The notes under the pieces: generated by a model
The model's input: the letters and a program-made list of their open reading frames with translations, nothing else
Told to the model about the DNA's origin: nothing
Databases searched by the model: none
Program-made: the position numbers and the translations under genes
Origin: Hirudo medicinalis
Lineage: Eukaryota; Annelida; Clitellata; Hirudinida; Hirudinidae
Assembly: GCA_011800805.1 (NCBI GenBank)
Contig: MPNW01000358.1
Location: forward strand, 35,625 to 99,624
DNA: 64,000 nt
Direction of reading: 5' to 3'
Shown here: one piece after another, positions 34,401 through 45,942 of the stretch
Numbering within the stretch: position 1 is the first letter of the stretch
Layout: every line of letters starts with the position of its first letter

Positions 34401-35238
34401 TTAGAATATTGGTTGAACAAAGTTTAAAAAAGGTAATTAAAATGATTTTGATGCACTTAAGGATATTATTTAACTTATTAACTTATTCAGGTGTCTTCCA
34501 CGTGAGCTCCGAGCCTAGGGGATTCTGCAAAAAGTTTGTTTCCATTTTTACAAACTGATTTAGAAAACTATTAAGTTCATTCATTCTAGTTATTGTGACA
34601 TTTCTGGTTAAGATACCCTCTTGGTTTATTTAGTATTTAGAACATTTGATAAAACCATTGCTTCCATATTATATTTTTTTTATTTCACAAAGTTTTTTTT
34701 CAAAACGTTTTTAGGGCTGCAGGTTGATTAATTTTTTATTCTGAGATTAACACATAATTAATCGCACCATCTTTCAAATAATTTCCCAATATATATCATT
34801 TTTATCCAAAAATCAATTTTACTCGTGAAAAAATACTCGCAGTAGTAGTTTAGAAATAGCTTTTTATGGCTCATTAATTGACATTTATCCATTTATTGCT
34901 GAGACAGACGAGTCCGTTTCCCGATTCTGGAAAAGTCCTAGCTTTGATCGAGCAAATTAATTAACGCAGATTAATCTGCAGCCCTAATATTTTTTTTTAG
35001 TTAAGTTAAATTATTTGTTTTCCTTAACATTTAAACATTTTATTCGCTTTGCTAATTATTCGTTAACAACTCTTTCTTCTCCAGTCTGAGAGTCAAGTCT
35101 CGGATGTGGGATGCCTGTGTAGTCATCGATGGCAGCCTCAGCTATGCCTTCAATGACGGGGCAGAGCTGGACCTTTCCATGCATGCCGAGGATGCTCTCA
35201 AGTGCATCAAGATTCTCCCTGGGCCTGGCGACCCCTGA
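31421..35238 (+). CDS. NADK2: Mitochondrial-type NAD kinase (NADK2-like)
   Basis: Phosphorylates NAD+ to NADP+; animal NADK2 works in the mitochondrial matrix. Nine exons: 31421-31660, 31866-31954, 32181-32351, 33058-33141, 33220-33444, 33840-33991, 34230-34373, 34491-34533, 35085-35238. Total 1302 nt, 433 aa (human about 442), all phases consistent. Diagnostic segments in order: RKVTRYEYEKY; GGDGT at 139-143 within SSGGDGTFLLAASKV; VIGINSDPGRSEGFLCLP; WYWRQRIRL; LNEVFIGEKLSARVSFYEIS; EKQKSSGIMVCPGTGS (nucleotide-binding loop); FNDGAELDLSM near the C terminus. The N terminus is basic and fits a matrix-targeting leader. The start is the first ATG of the frame. Intron 8 carries a MITE, and intron 3 is 0.7 kb of AT-rich and trinucleotide-rich DNA with nothing recognised. 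Confidence 0.93.
34712..34986. mobile_element. MITE with TAGGGCTGCAG termini, 275 bp
   Basis: Perfect 11-bp inverted ends TAGGGCTGCAG / CTGCAGCCCTA, with further imperfect TTAATT-rich complementarity inward. It lies in intron 8 of the NAD kinase gene. The ends resemble hAT-type elements, but I see no clear 8-bp target duplication. No coding capacity. Confidence 0.7.
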
Positions 35239-37595
35239 AAAACCAACGGCCAGTGATTCTTTTCCAACATTTGTGAAAAGATCGTCAACAAGATTTGGGG
35301 TTTAGGTTACCGTACATTATCAGAATAGCTGCTTCTTTCTGATAGACCAGTGATTTCCTCGAGGATATTTTTCTCTTACGAGGCTATTTATAGTTAATTT
35401 AAATGGTCAGCTGGTTTTTGGTCAAGTGATGTCTAACCTCATTTCTTGTCAAGGAAGGAATGTTATAATAATGTTGGAATAGTTACGATAACAAGTTTTA
35501 TTTTGATTTTGTAACAAATATTTTACTTTTTAAGATAGTGTCTACTCATTAATTGGATGGTCAGACATCTACAGACATCACATTGAGAATAATTCAACAG
35601 ATTCATTTATTTATTCTTTCTTTCTTTCTTTCTCTTGTTCTTTACAGTAACGTCCTCATTTAGGATAATGTACTGTGTACTAGAAAGTACTATTTCCACT
35701 GCTTACAGTATCTCCTCTCAATAGGAAAGTTTGTCTCGGAGTTTTCGTTAAGCCATTCGAGATTAAGTGGGTGACGATGTGCATCTTGTTACGTTTAACC
35801 TAGTGCAAGAGGACACTTGCCGACAGGGCGCTATTGGTAATGTTTCCATTTTGTTGACGAAGTTCATTTCAAGTGGCTGGTGATAGGGTAGTTGTGGTTG
35901 TTATCTCTTTGAGGGCTCATGGCAATATTCCTGTCATGTTTTTTTTGGAGCTACATTAGATTACTATTAATAGTTGTTAGTAATCTATTTTTTTTTTTTA
36001 TAACTTTTTCATCACAAGATACAAATAATCGGGCTTTGCTGAAAAAGCGCCACCCACCCCTAGCTGCTACATATAGGTTTTGTTCCACAATATTAGGAAC
36101 AATAAACCCATTCATTGTTACTCTGCCTTCGATAACAACTCCTGAGAAGATGGCTTGTTATTACTTTTATTTTTTATTTTATTACCATAAATACATTACC
36201 AATAACCATCGTCGTAGCAACGAGATCGGCCTGATGTCTAGGGAGTTATGTTGTGTCACTTCATTTGCAATTCTAAACAGCTGCTGGTGAGGTGATCTTT
36301 GCAATTATTGCTTAATTGATTTTTTTTTAATTATTAATGCTATTATTATTATTATTATTGTTGTTGTTGTAGCTTCTCCCTTAATTCTTATTTCTCCTTT
36401 ACTTATTATTACTAATACCATTACTAATGGTATTGCTAATATAATAATATGTATCTTTGTTATATATTATTAATTAATATTATATTAATATTATTACTAG
36501 TACCATCAGTAACAAAGACACACACCACGTTGCCTATGATATTGACGATAAATTTTGAATGTCGGGAAATGAATGGTGATGATGTGTGATCATGGAAGAT
36601 GTTCGTCTGCTCTGTTGGCATATTTTGTTTGGTCACAGTTATAGATTCATTTTGGATGATCTCTCTTCAAGAAAATAATTCAGAGTAACTTGCATCACAT
36701 TACAATTTATTTGATTTTATGGTAACGTGTTCTTTGAGAACATTGCTGATTTTGTTTTCCTGCCAATAATACGTGTCTGCATATAAAAGGTTGCTCAGAA
36801 CTAGCGAATTATTTTTGATTTTGTTTTTACTTGTCCACATTTGACAGCATGTCAATTGACACATGCATATGATTGTGGATTGGGTCTTGTCACTTTGAAA
36901 GTGTTGGATTCGTTGGACACTTTTCAATTTGAGATCACCATCGTCATCATCATCAAACATTAAAAATAATCTCGTAAGTGAAGTTTATTCTGAAACCACT
37001 CAAGGTGGGAATGTTTGAACCATCCTGCCCCTTCGATCATGATGAGAATGTACTTTTCTGAATTTCAATTTGTTTCCCAATTCTAACGTTGAAGGGTTAT
37101 GGTGTGTTTATTTCAAGACATGAGGAGCTTAATTGAGAAGCATTTAAGTTGCAGCAGTGTTGGATAATTATTCAGATATGGCTGGATTCGCCTATTCACG
37201 TTAAGCGAGAGAGCGCCGGTAATTCCAGGTTGATGTAGTACATCTAATGGTTTTTTTTGTTTTTAGTGATGAGTAACTAGGAACAAGACGGCTCGTGACG
37301 ACGTATTCCTAATCGAAAACGGAACCTTGTATTTTGTGGACTAATATTTTAGCAGCTCAGTTTTTTTTTCTATTGCATAAAATTCGTTTAAAATACTTAT
37401 CATAAGAACAACACAAAACTTAATTCATCCTTCAAATCCCATGTCCCTTGAGTTTCAATGCGTTTGATTTTCAACCTTTGCTCGAAGCTATATAGCCTTG
37501 ACCTCGGTTTCTTCGGATACACAGGCGTGATTTTGAAGCGAGTGGTTTGGTCGACGCCGATCGAGAAATTCTTGAAGGCGCACGTTAATTGTAAA
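35239..37595. other. Intergenic between the NAD kinase and pyridoxal kinase genes
   Basis: Long AT-rich stretch with short ATT and TTG runs (36330-36500). Open frames here (for example 35919-36290) have low-complexity composition and no family likeness. No gene supported. Confidence 0.5.
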
Positions 37596-40385
37596 ATGAA
37601 CAAAAGCGAGAATGGCAGGGTTCTATCTATTCAGAGCACTGTTGTTTTCGGATATGTCGGTAACAAGAGTGCCACGTTTCCTCTACAGGTATGTCACGAT
37701 GTCCATATTAACTGCAGGTCATTTTGATAATTCAGCCTGATTGAAATTTTAAGGTTTTGGGATTTGATGTTGATCCAATAAACTCAGTTCAGCTGTCAAA
37801 CCACACAGGTTTTTCTTCCAACTAATTAATGTTTGCATTGACATATGTAGCATTGCCATTAAATAACTATTGTTGTGCTACAAAGATTGTCAATGTTTTT
37901 AGGTTATCCAGTATATCCTGGACAAATTTTGGAGTCTAAAGACTTGCAGGATTTATATGGAGGCCTGTCCAAAAATGGGATAAACAGATACACTCATTTG
38001 CTAACTGGTTAGTGTATGTCAAATTTTTCTAATTTAGGAGTGGCATTTAACCTGCAAATAGTTCTCTAGTGATTATTGAAGTTGGCAGGCTAGTAATATT
38101 ACACATTATTTCATGGATCACAAGCCTCATACTAAAACTCGCATTGCTAAAAATTTCTTAAAAGTGAAAAAAAATCCAAAACACCTAAAACTTAATTAGA
38201 ATCAAATTTAAAGGAATTTTAACCAGATTTCAAAAATACTGGAGTTCATTTTTTTCTGATCTGGCTGTATGCCGATCAGCATCCATTCAAGTGTCATATT
38301 ATATTTGCGTGTCTGCTGATTTATTGTTAAAGTTTTGATAATAATAACCAAGTATGCCCAGAGTTTGGCATTTCAATAGCATTTGGCTTAATGATAATGA
38401 ATGGGCAGAGTCTAAAAGTTTAAGAAAAAATACTGAAAATCATATTAATCTTCCATAAATTGATTAAAGTATCCTTTAAAAGTCTTATTTTTGAGTTTTC
38501 AAGTTCAAGTAACTTTGTGCTATTGTTATCCCATATGTCCCAGGTTACATTGGTTCTAAGTCATTTCTCACAGCAGTTGCAGGAGTTGTAAAGGATTTGA
38601 AAATGGTTAACCCTGGTTTGATATATGGTAGGTGTAACCATTCGTCTCAAAACACCTTTTTGTTTTTTATTGCTTATACTTTTTTGATTTGACTTTTTCT
38701 TTAATGTCGGATATCGCTATGTTTTATGGCCTTTAGTAATTTTCATCCTATGATTTCTTTGTTGTGAAATGTAATAATGCTTTATGGCCTTTTCTGATTT
38801 CAGTGTGTGATCCAGTGCTTGGTGATAATGGGGATTTGGTGAGTTTAGTGTTGATTCAATGGTTGTATTGTTTATAATGTGTGCGTGATTAACGACTATT
38901 GTGAATTACTGCTATGAACTCCATACTGACTGCTATATTTATTGAAAAAGCATTTATTTTTAAGAGCTTATAACAATTTATTATTACAGGCCTTAAATCC
39001 TGCTCGTCCCTCTGTAAAATTTTGACTTGATATTTCAACTTTCCAGTATGTGCCAGCAGAATTGATCCAGGTGTACAAGGACTTGATCCTGACAAATGCT
39101 GACATAGTAACACCAAATCAGTTTGAGGCAGAGTGAGTGGAATCACATCAAAATGTTTCAAACTACAATGAATAAACAAATTGTTTGACATTTACAAGAT
39201 AAATATTATATTTTATAAATTATTAATATTTGGCCATGTCATTTATATATGTATATTGTATATTTGCATATGTATTATTGCATAATGATTATTAGTATTG
39301 TTGGTTATAATTTATGTATTTCCAATAATAATATTTTCATCGCTTAAAATAGCTAATTATCAATTTAGACTGCTGACAGGGATGAAGATCACAGACATCC
39401 CCTCTGCTAAGAAAGCAATGGAGGAACTCCATAAAATGGGAGTCAAAACCGTCGTACTGAGCAGCTCGGATTTTGAAGCTTCGAATGAAAGTCTCATTGG
39501 ATTGGCAAGCACCATGAAAGGTTAGCATGGTGATTTATTTACTTTGAAGGTTGGAGTGTTATAAGACAGTCTGTGACGAAGCTATTTTGATTTTAAAGAA
39601 TGGCAATAAGGTAACTTAAAATAAAAGTACAGAAATCGACTTGACATTTGTAATCTTTTGGGCCGCATTTAAAAAAACTTCGACCGATGGGTTTCTGTAT
39701 TTATATCGAGTAAATGCACATTATCTGATTTACTTTTGCAGATGGGAAGTTGTCGTGTCTGAAAATCAGCATTCCGAAATGGTCGATTCACCTCACTGGC
39801 ACTGGTGATCTCTTTGCAGCTCTTTTCTTGGCCTGGAGCCACGCTTATTCTGACAACCTTAAGGTATTTTGGCCCGAATTTTATTAGTAAAGAATTTTAT
39901 TTTACATGTTTTATTTACATTTACATGTTTTAAGAATGATTACTTAATTTTTCTTTTCCATTCAGCTTGTGTTAGAAATAGTAATGTCGACCATGCATGC
40001 TGTCCTAAAAAAGACTGTTGACAGCATCGCAGGTGAATGTCACCTGATTTTAATGTGTTTTTGAAATGTCCATTGTTACTGAAATTGAAATTATCAATTA
40101 ATGTGTAATGTTAGTTTGAATATGTAACACAATTCCTACTTGCCTAGAATTTCGTGTATGTCTCATGTTTTCGTAGTAAATTGTACGGAAAACTTCTGGT
40201 ACCGGGCATGTGACACCTTATAAAGTAAATGTTATCCTGTGTTTCTTCCAATTTTGATATTTATATTTTTAGAAAAACATGGCGACAATAACGAACCATC
40301 GCCTGCCGACGTGGAGTTGAAACTCATTCAGAGCAAGAAAGATATTGAAAACCCAAAAATAATATACACCGCCCATTACATCTAA
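37596..40385 (+). CDS. PDXK: Pyridoxal kinase
   Basis: Cytosolic ribokinase-fold enzyme that phosphorylates vitamin B6 vitamers to their 5'-phosphates. Ten exons: 37596-37688, 37754-37808, 37903-38007, 38544-38627, 38804-38838, 39047-39132, 39369-39520, 39742-39863, 39966-40032, 40273-40385. Total 912 nt, 303 aa (human 312), phases all consistent. Recognisable segments: [19 protein letters not shown] at the N terminus, [45 protein letters not shown], and the anion-hole/catalytic loop [15 protein letters not shown] with Asp226 as the expected base. The C terminus [13 protein letters not shown] matches the family. The chosen start is the ATG just before [12 protein letters not shown]; an in-frame upstream stretch exists but is not like the family. 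The gene appears complete and ordinary. Confidence 0.95.
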
Positions 40386-41118
40386 TCATTATTATCCAAT
40401 GTATTAATTAAGTCTGATAGTCTGTTTTTGGGCCTAAATTTTAATAAGCTTCTTATGATCTAATTTATACAATCTATATATCTATATCTATATATATAAT
40501 CTTTTTATTAAAATATTTTTTCTGCTAGGGAATTGTAACTAGGGCTCAGGGCTGTTCGTAATGTTTACAAAGTGGTTTGTGTGTTAGTTATTTTTGCATC
40601 AAGTTCCATGTCTCAACCATTTCTTCATTTGTTCAAGTTGGCATGACGGTTGAAATAGCTAGAAATGATGAATGGTTGATCATGAGATTTCTGCCAGGGG
40701 AGGAATCATTAATTTTACCTTGACCAGTTTTTTTTTAAATTTAGATACTGTCTTTCTATGCTAGGAAACATTGGCAAGATATGGGTGATTGTGGTTAGGC
40801 CCCACCTTAATATTTATACTACCGTCACTTGTTTACTTCTGTTTTCATTTTCGTTTCTAAGCTGTTCTTTCATTTGTGCATAGAGGCAGCCATTTTGGAT
40901 TGAGCTAAAGATGCTTTGGTAACGGAATTGAGTTTTGGTAGGAACTATTTATAGTGGGGTATCACCACTAAATTACATTATTGCGTTTGGGAAAATAGTT
41001 GTTCGACAGTGATAATTAATGATTGTTCGAATAGTTTTTTTTCTTGACGTCATCAGCTTATTTAGGTTTGAATAATTGATTCGTCTGCTTCTTGAAGTGA
41101 AATATCCGCGAAACTAAA

Positions 41119-41274
41119 ATGGTTGACGCCTGCGGGAACAAAATTGGCAAGAACGGGACTATCGTCTCCAGACAGAGAAGTCAGTGTAAACCTAAAAAGC
41201 CAAAAAAATGTAAAAAGCCTAAGAAGAAGGTTAATAAGTGCCCCAGGAAGCCTCTAAAGTATCTGCTCATCTGA
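41119..41274 (+). CDS. Candidate 51-aa lysine- and cysteine-rich protein
   Basis: ATG at 41119 in a good start context (A at -3, G at +4) opens a frame of 51 codons ending TGA 41272-41274. About a third of the residues are Lys or Arg, clustered in a KPKK/KKPKKK core, with four cysteines (positions 5, 28, 34 and 44). There is no signal peptide or membrane segment. AATAAA follows at 41332. The composition suggests a nucleic-acid-compacting or metal-binding peptide, but I know of no homologue. It could be chance, since short Lys-rich frames arise easily in AT-rich DNA. Confidence 0.35.
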   Translation: MVDACGNKIGKNGTIVSRQRSQCKPKKPKKCKKPKKKVNKCPRKPLKYLLI

Positions 41275-41331
41275 CATCGTGGAGATTGAACATACTGTTT
41301 CAACATCCTGATTACTTATGGTTGATAAGAA

Positions 41332-41337
41332 AATAAA
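41332..41337 (+). terminator. Poly(A) signal after the small Lys/Cys-rich frame
   Basis: AATAAA, 58 bases after the TGA of the 51-aa frame. Confidence 0.35.
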
Positions 41338-41775
41338 AATCGCTTGTCGCAAAATCCAGGACGAATGACAAATTTTTCGCGTTTACATTTCCGATCGAAA
41401 GCGGTATTTTTAATGAATAGTCAACATTCTTTTAACAGCAACCATATGATTATTTCATGTAAGATTTACATTAAACTTGTATATTATTTGGGATTTAAGG
41501 ATCACTTATCACATGAACTGGATTGTAAGACGATGCACATATCTGAATAATAAAATTAATTTATTTTACATTACATTCGCAAACTTTTTAATTCCGTGGA
41601 ATAAGTTCAAATAATCAAAACACATAATTTATCGCTTGCCGAAAGCGTCTTTACGCTGTCTGGGGGCACTTGAAAACTTGGGACCTCTGTTCCATAACAA
41701 GATTTAATCTGTTTATTTTCGACTTTAAAAAGAGTAATACTGTCAAATCTAATTGCAATCTAAGTTTGGTTCGCC

Positions 41776-43492
41776 ATGAATACTGGCGAACAGCGCATGG
41801 AAGTTGGAACGTTTGCCATTCCCACTGAGGATAAGGTTCGTTACAAGCGCATGTTTGATATATTGGACACGGATAAAGATGATAAAATTGACCTCTGTGG
41901 CATCTGCGGAGCCCTCCAACGAGCGTATGTCACTCACGGCTATGAAATAAATGTTGATGTAAGAGTATTTACCTTCCTCTAGTTTGATTGCTTGAAACTT
42001 GAAACATTCATTGATTCCAGATCTCTAATTCAGTTACTTTAGGAAATTTGTGAATTTTACAGTTTACAAGCTTTAATTATAATATAGTTAATTTGTAAGT
42101 TTAAACTTTAGAATTACAGGGAAAAGTTTCTTTGGGGGAATGTTAAAAATTTTGTGTTAAATTGACTACAGATTCTGCCGCTTGTTAATTTGATGCAATG
42201 CTGATGGCATGTTTTATTTTGGATAATTTATTTTTGTAAGAAAAGGTCTTCTATGAAATGGCAAACAAGACACCTGGATCGAGTTTGACATTCAGGGAAT
42301 TTGTCATGCTAATGTCCAAAATAGAAGATGACCTGAAGATAATGTTCATGAAGTTTGACATAGCTAGTGATAGTAATTGTCAATGACCTTTTGAAGATTT
42401 AAAACTTAATATATATATTGATATAATTTATAGTGATGTATTATAAGTAAATGTGTATGTCCATTACATCCTATTTTATAAGTTTTATATTTATTGTTTT
42501 TTTTTGTGCATTTGAAGCTGAGACAATAGACATAAAAGACATTCAGGCCTTTTTCCAACTCTATAATGTTGATCTGAGCGATGAACAGGCAAAAGAACTT
42601 ATTGAAACGTTGGTTCAAGAGCCATTTCAGAACTTTTTGACATAATTTTATTTAATTAAAGGGCATACCTTATTTTAAAAGTAAGCACTGCTACATTTAT
42701 TTTATTTACAAACTTTAATTATATATGTTGCTTTTATTGAGGTTTGTGTATGCCATTGTTTCTGCAGCCTAGCCAAGGACAGTCAGACAACAATTGCATG
42801 GGATGAATGGACAAAGTTTCACGTATTTCAGTACTTCACCACTGCCGAAGACATGGTGGTCTTCTGGAGACAATTTACTGTGAGTCCACTTTCTATAAAA
42901 ATAAATTGGTTTTTAATATTGTTCTTGTTATTGTTATTGTTAATATTATTATTATTGTTATTATTATTATTATTATTACCGTTGTCGTCTTCGACATCAT
43001 CGTCGTCGTCCGTCGTCGTCATCATAATCATCATTATCGTTATTATTAAAATTATTATTATTATTAATCTAGTGAATTGCTTCATGGAAAAACAAAACAT
43101 TTAGTAGGAAAAAATTATGTGCAAAAAGTGAATAATATTGGATTCATAATTTCTGCCAAGCTCATTGGTGCCCTTTAATTTAAGCCATTTCACGCTGCAA
43201 GCTTTCTTGAAAGTGTTCTGAAGCCTGCAAATAAATAGCATTTCCCTGATCCAATATTGAAATACTTTTTTTTTGTAATTATTTTTTTTTAAAAGGTTTA
43301 TTTTTGTAATTATCTGTTAACTTACATGAACTTTGGACAGACTGTGGACAAACAGGATCGCGGTGCTTGGTGGAAAATTCTGACAGCAGGTGGAGTTGCA
43401 GGTGTAATATCTAAGACAATAACTGCCCCGATAGAGAGGATCAGAATTTGCTATCAGGTAACTTGTAGTTATGCTTCTTATTATTCTTCTTC

Positions 43493-43551
<59 letters not shown>

Positions 43552-45508
43552 GACTTAATTAGTTTCTTGATATGTAATATATCTCATGTTTTACTAGCAC
43601 AAAAATCGGATTAAAATTATTACATTGCAATTACCTTTCTTGCGATGTAAGGATGAGGTCGAATCTTTCTCACCATTCCTCCATCAATGTCGTTTATTAG
43701 GTGCATGGCGACATGTACGGGGTGATGGGCTTAGGGGGTACCGTGCGCAGCATGCTCAGGCAGGGCGGTGTAAAGTCACTCTGGAGGAGTAATGGAATCA
43801 GCCTCTTCAAACTTTTGCCCGACTCTGCAATCAGGTTTTTTGCTTATGAAAGGGTAAGTTCTTTGGTCACTTTTATTGATGTTTAACAATGTTTCTATTT
43901 CTTGATTTGATTTAAACCCTATTGTTTGTAAACATAATTATCCCCAGTGCGTGTTGACCATGCTATCTTTAATAGCTTTGAAACGGACCGGCACAGCTGT
44001 TTGATGATGTGTTCATGTGGTAATACCTATGCATTAACGACAGGCTATACCAAAATAGCAGATCGTTTGGATAATATAAGAATATTAACGACTTGAGAAA
44101 GAAATACGGAAATATATTTGATTTGAAAAGTTAGCAACTAAAAATTGTCTAAATGATTTTTTACACTGATCGGTTGAACAGTTAAAAGACCTGGCAAATG
44201 ATGGCCAAAAAGATCGTTTAACAGTACAACAAAAAATTGCCATTGGATCGTTGTCAGGGGCACTCTCTCAAACTATAATATACCCTCTTGAGGTATATTA
44301 CACATCTGCGTGTCTATAAATAATAACGCTATATTACTTCATTAGGACCAAATACTTTTTTCACCGATCGCATTGTTAAAATTTGATCCTAACCATGGAA
44401 TTTAATACCGGATCATATCGTTTCTCCCACAGATGTATTTATGTAAATAACAGATATTTATGTCTTATTAATAATTTCGATTTATTACCTTCCCTGTTGC
44501 GATAGACGATGATTACCTGGTGAGCAGGTAGGAGGCTATCGTCCTCCGTTCATTTAGGAATAAAAAAATAAAATCGTCCCCAGGTAGTGAAGGTTAAATA
44601 TGCTATCTCGAGTTCAAAACAATATAACGGCATAATGGACTGCATAAAGAAGAACTACAAGAGGAAGGGTTTCTGGTCTTTCTACCGGGGATATTCAACC
44701 TCGATGGCTGGCATTGTGCCCTACGCGGGGGTGGACCTGGCCACTTACGAAGTAATTGTTCATCGTTGGGATGCGATCTCGTATGCTTATTCTAATAATC
44801 GGACTTTATGAGTTTATGAAGAGCGTCCACGTTCAAAACATGAAATTTGTAATAAAAGGTGAAGATGGAAACTTCAAACTGACAACTAGAATTTATTTTA
44901 TTTGATTTTCAATGTGATTTTGCAGACACTGACGCTGTCTTACATGGGTAGAAATCCTGATAAAGATTATCCCGGTACTTTTGCAATTTTTATCTTCGGC
45001 AGCATTAGCAGCCTAACCAGTCAGACAGTTTCTTATCCTTTATCTCTTCTTCGATCGAAACTTCAAGCCGGAGGTAATCTTCGCCCCCTGGGTAGCAAAT
45101 ATGCCATCTTTGTTTGTTCCCACTATCGTGGGGTCATGCACATATTTCTTGGCTTTAAGTGCAGCGATATGAGCATCATATGTTAATGCGACAATTGGCG
45201 AAGTTTGTAATGCCTCAATCGCACATCTAATAAACAATGCAGGAATTGTGATAAATTTGTTTAGTGCGAAATAGCGTAATTTGATATGATATTGCATGTA
45301 AATGGATGAAGTGCTGAATTTGAACCTGATGTTTCTTCTGACAGTCGGCGGCAGGAACGCTTATGAAGTATGCAGGAACATCTATAAAACAGAGGGTGTA
45401 AGGGGCTTCTACAGGGGGCTCCTGCCTTGCTTGATGAAGGTCGTACCGGCTGGTAGCATAAGTTATGTCGTCTACGAGGAAGTCAAACTCGCTCTGTCGC
45501 TTGTATGA
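41776..45508 (+). CDS. Mitochondrial carrier, SCaMC/ATP-Mg-Pi type, degenerate EF-hands (copy 1)
   Basis: SLC25-family inner-membrane carrier with an N-terminal EF-hand domain, related to SLC25A23/24/25. Exons: 41776-41958, 42246-42372, 42518-42608, 42768-42879, 43341-43457, 43701-43853, 44182-44292, 44584-44751, 44926-45073, 45345-45508. Total 1374 nt, 457 aa. Three carrier repeats carry APIERIRI, YPLEVVKVK and YPLSLLRSK. The EF-hand loops are damaged: loop 1 (31-42) ends in Gly instead of Glu, loop 2 lacks the acidic residues, loop 3 has an extra residue, and loop 4 starts with Ala. Carrier positions also differ from copies 2 and 3 (RSNG for RGNG, VVKVKYA for VIKTRLA). The exon 5 acceptor is uncertain: an in-frame alternative after AAAAG at about 43292-43296, behind a better pyrimidine tract, would add about 15 residues. 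Probably calcium-insensitive, perhaps with another substrate. Confidence 0.82.
42905..43070. repeat. Mixed TTA/GTC/ATC microsatellite
   Basis: Runs of TTA, CGTCGT and ATCATT in intron 4 of carrier copy 1. The poly-Leu, poly-Asn and poly-Ile frames across it are artefacts. Confidence 0.9.
43486..43550. repeat. (TTA)n microsatellite
   Basis: About 60 bp of TTA repeats in intron 5 of carrier copy 1. Confidence 0.95.
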
Positions 45509-45942
45509 AATTGTACAAATAACCATTTTCAGAAAAAAAACCCGATAAAATCGTTGTAGTGTTGCTGTCTTGTTGATAAGTCTCAAATTTTTAGAATTTT
45601 GGTCGCAGGCGAAAAATTTGAACCGAAAGGATATTTTAGGCATGGTTTAGATACACTTTCTTTTCGCTTTGGTGGCCATAGGCATTTGTTATCCTTTTCA
45701 AGAATTTCGTGATAATGCATGGGCAATATCATTCTGAATCTGGGGAGTTCCCAATGAGTGCGGAGGGATGCGGGATGCTTCCCATTCTCGGCATCGCATG
45801 AAGCAGTCAATCGAAGTGAAGGCTCCTAAATGTTGCTTTCCTTGCATCTATGCAACTTACGTAATATTTGTTTGGGTTTGGAGTTGACGCTCGTTTCATA
45901 TGCCGGTTAGTCGCAATATTTAGGTCTTTCTTCGTTCGCAAC
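45509..45942. other. Intergenic between carrier copies 1 and 2
   Basis: 3' flank of copy 1 and promoter region of copy 2, with the conserved block at 45815-45882. Confidence 0.5.
45815..45882 (+). promoter_or_regulatory. Conserved promoter block upstream of carrier copy 2
   Basis: Shares GTGAAGGCTCC, AAAT.GTTGC-like sequence, ATGCAACTTACGTAA and a TTTGGGTT tail with 50146-50215 upstream of copy 3. In both genes it ends about 60 bases before the ATG. TTACGTAA here is a palindromic bZIP-type site; copy 3 has TTCCGTAA instead. No such block was seen upstream of copy 1. Confidence 0.6.

Larger units (their letters stand above)
40386..41775. other. Intergenic between pyridoxal kinase and the first carrier
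   Basis: AT-rich; contains the small Lys/Cys-rich frame at 41119-41274 and its poly(A) signal. Otherwise nothing recognised. Confidence 0.5.

Noticed and set aside
35919..36290. 123-codon plus-strand frame with hydrophobic start
   Set aside because: Composition follows T-rich DNA, with no splice partner, conservation or family match.
42807..43104. Several overlapping frames rich in Ile, Asn or Leu
   Set aside because: Low-complexity repeats in intron 4 of carrier copy 1, read on both strands.
45227..45643. 138-codon minus-strand frame
   Set aside because: It lies antisense to the last exon of carrier copy 1 and has no family likeness.
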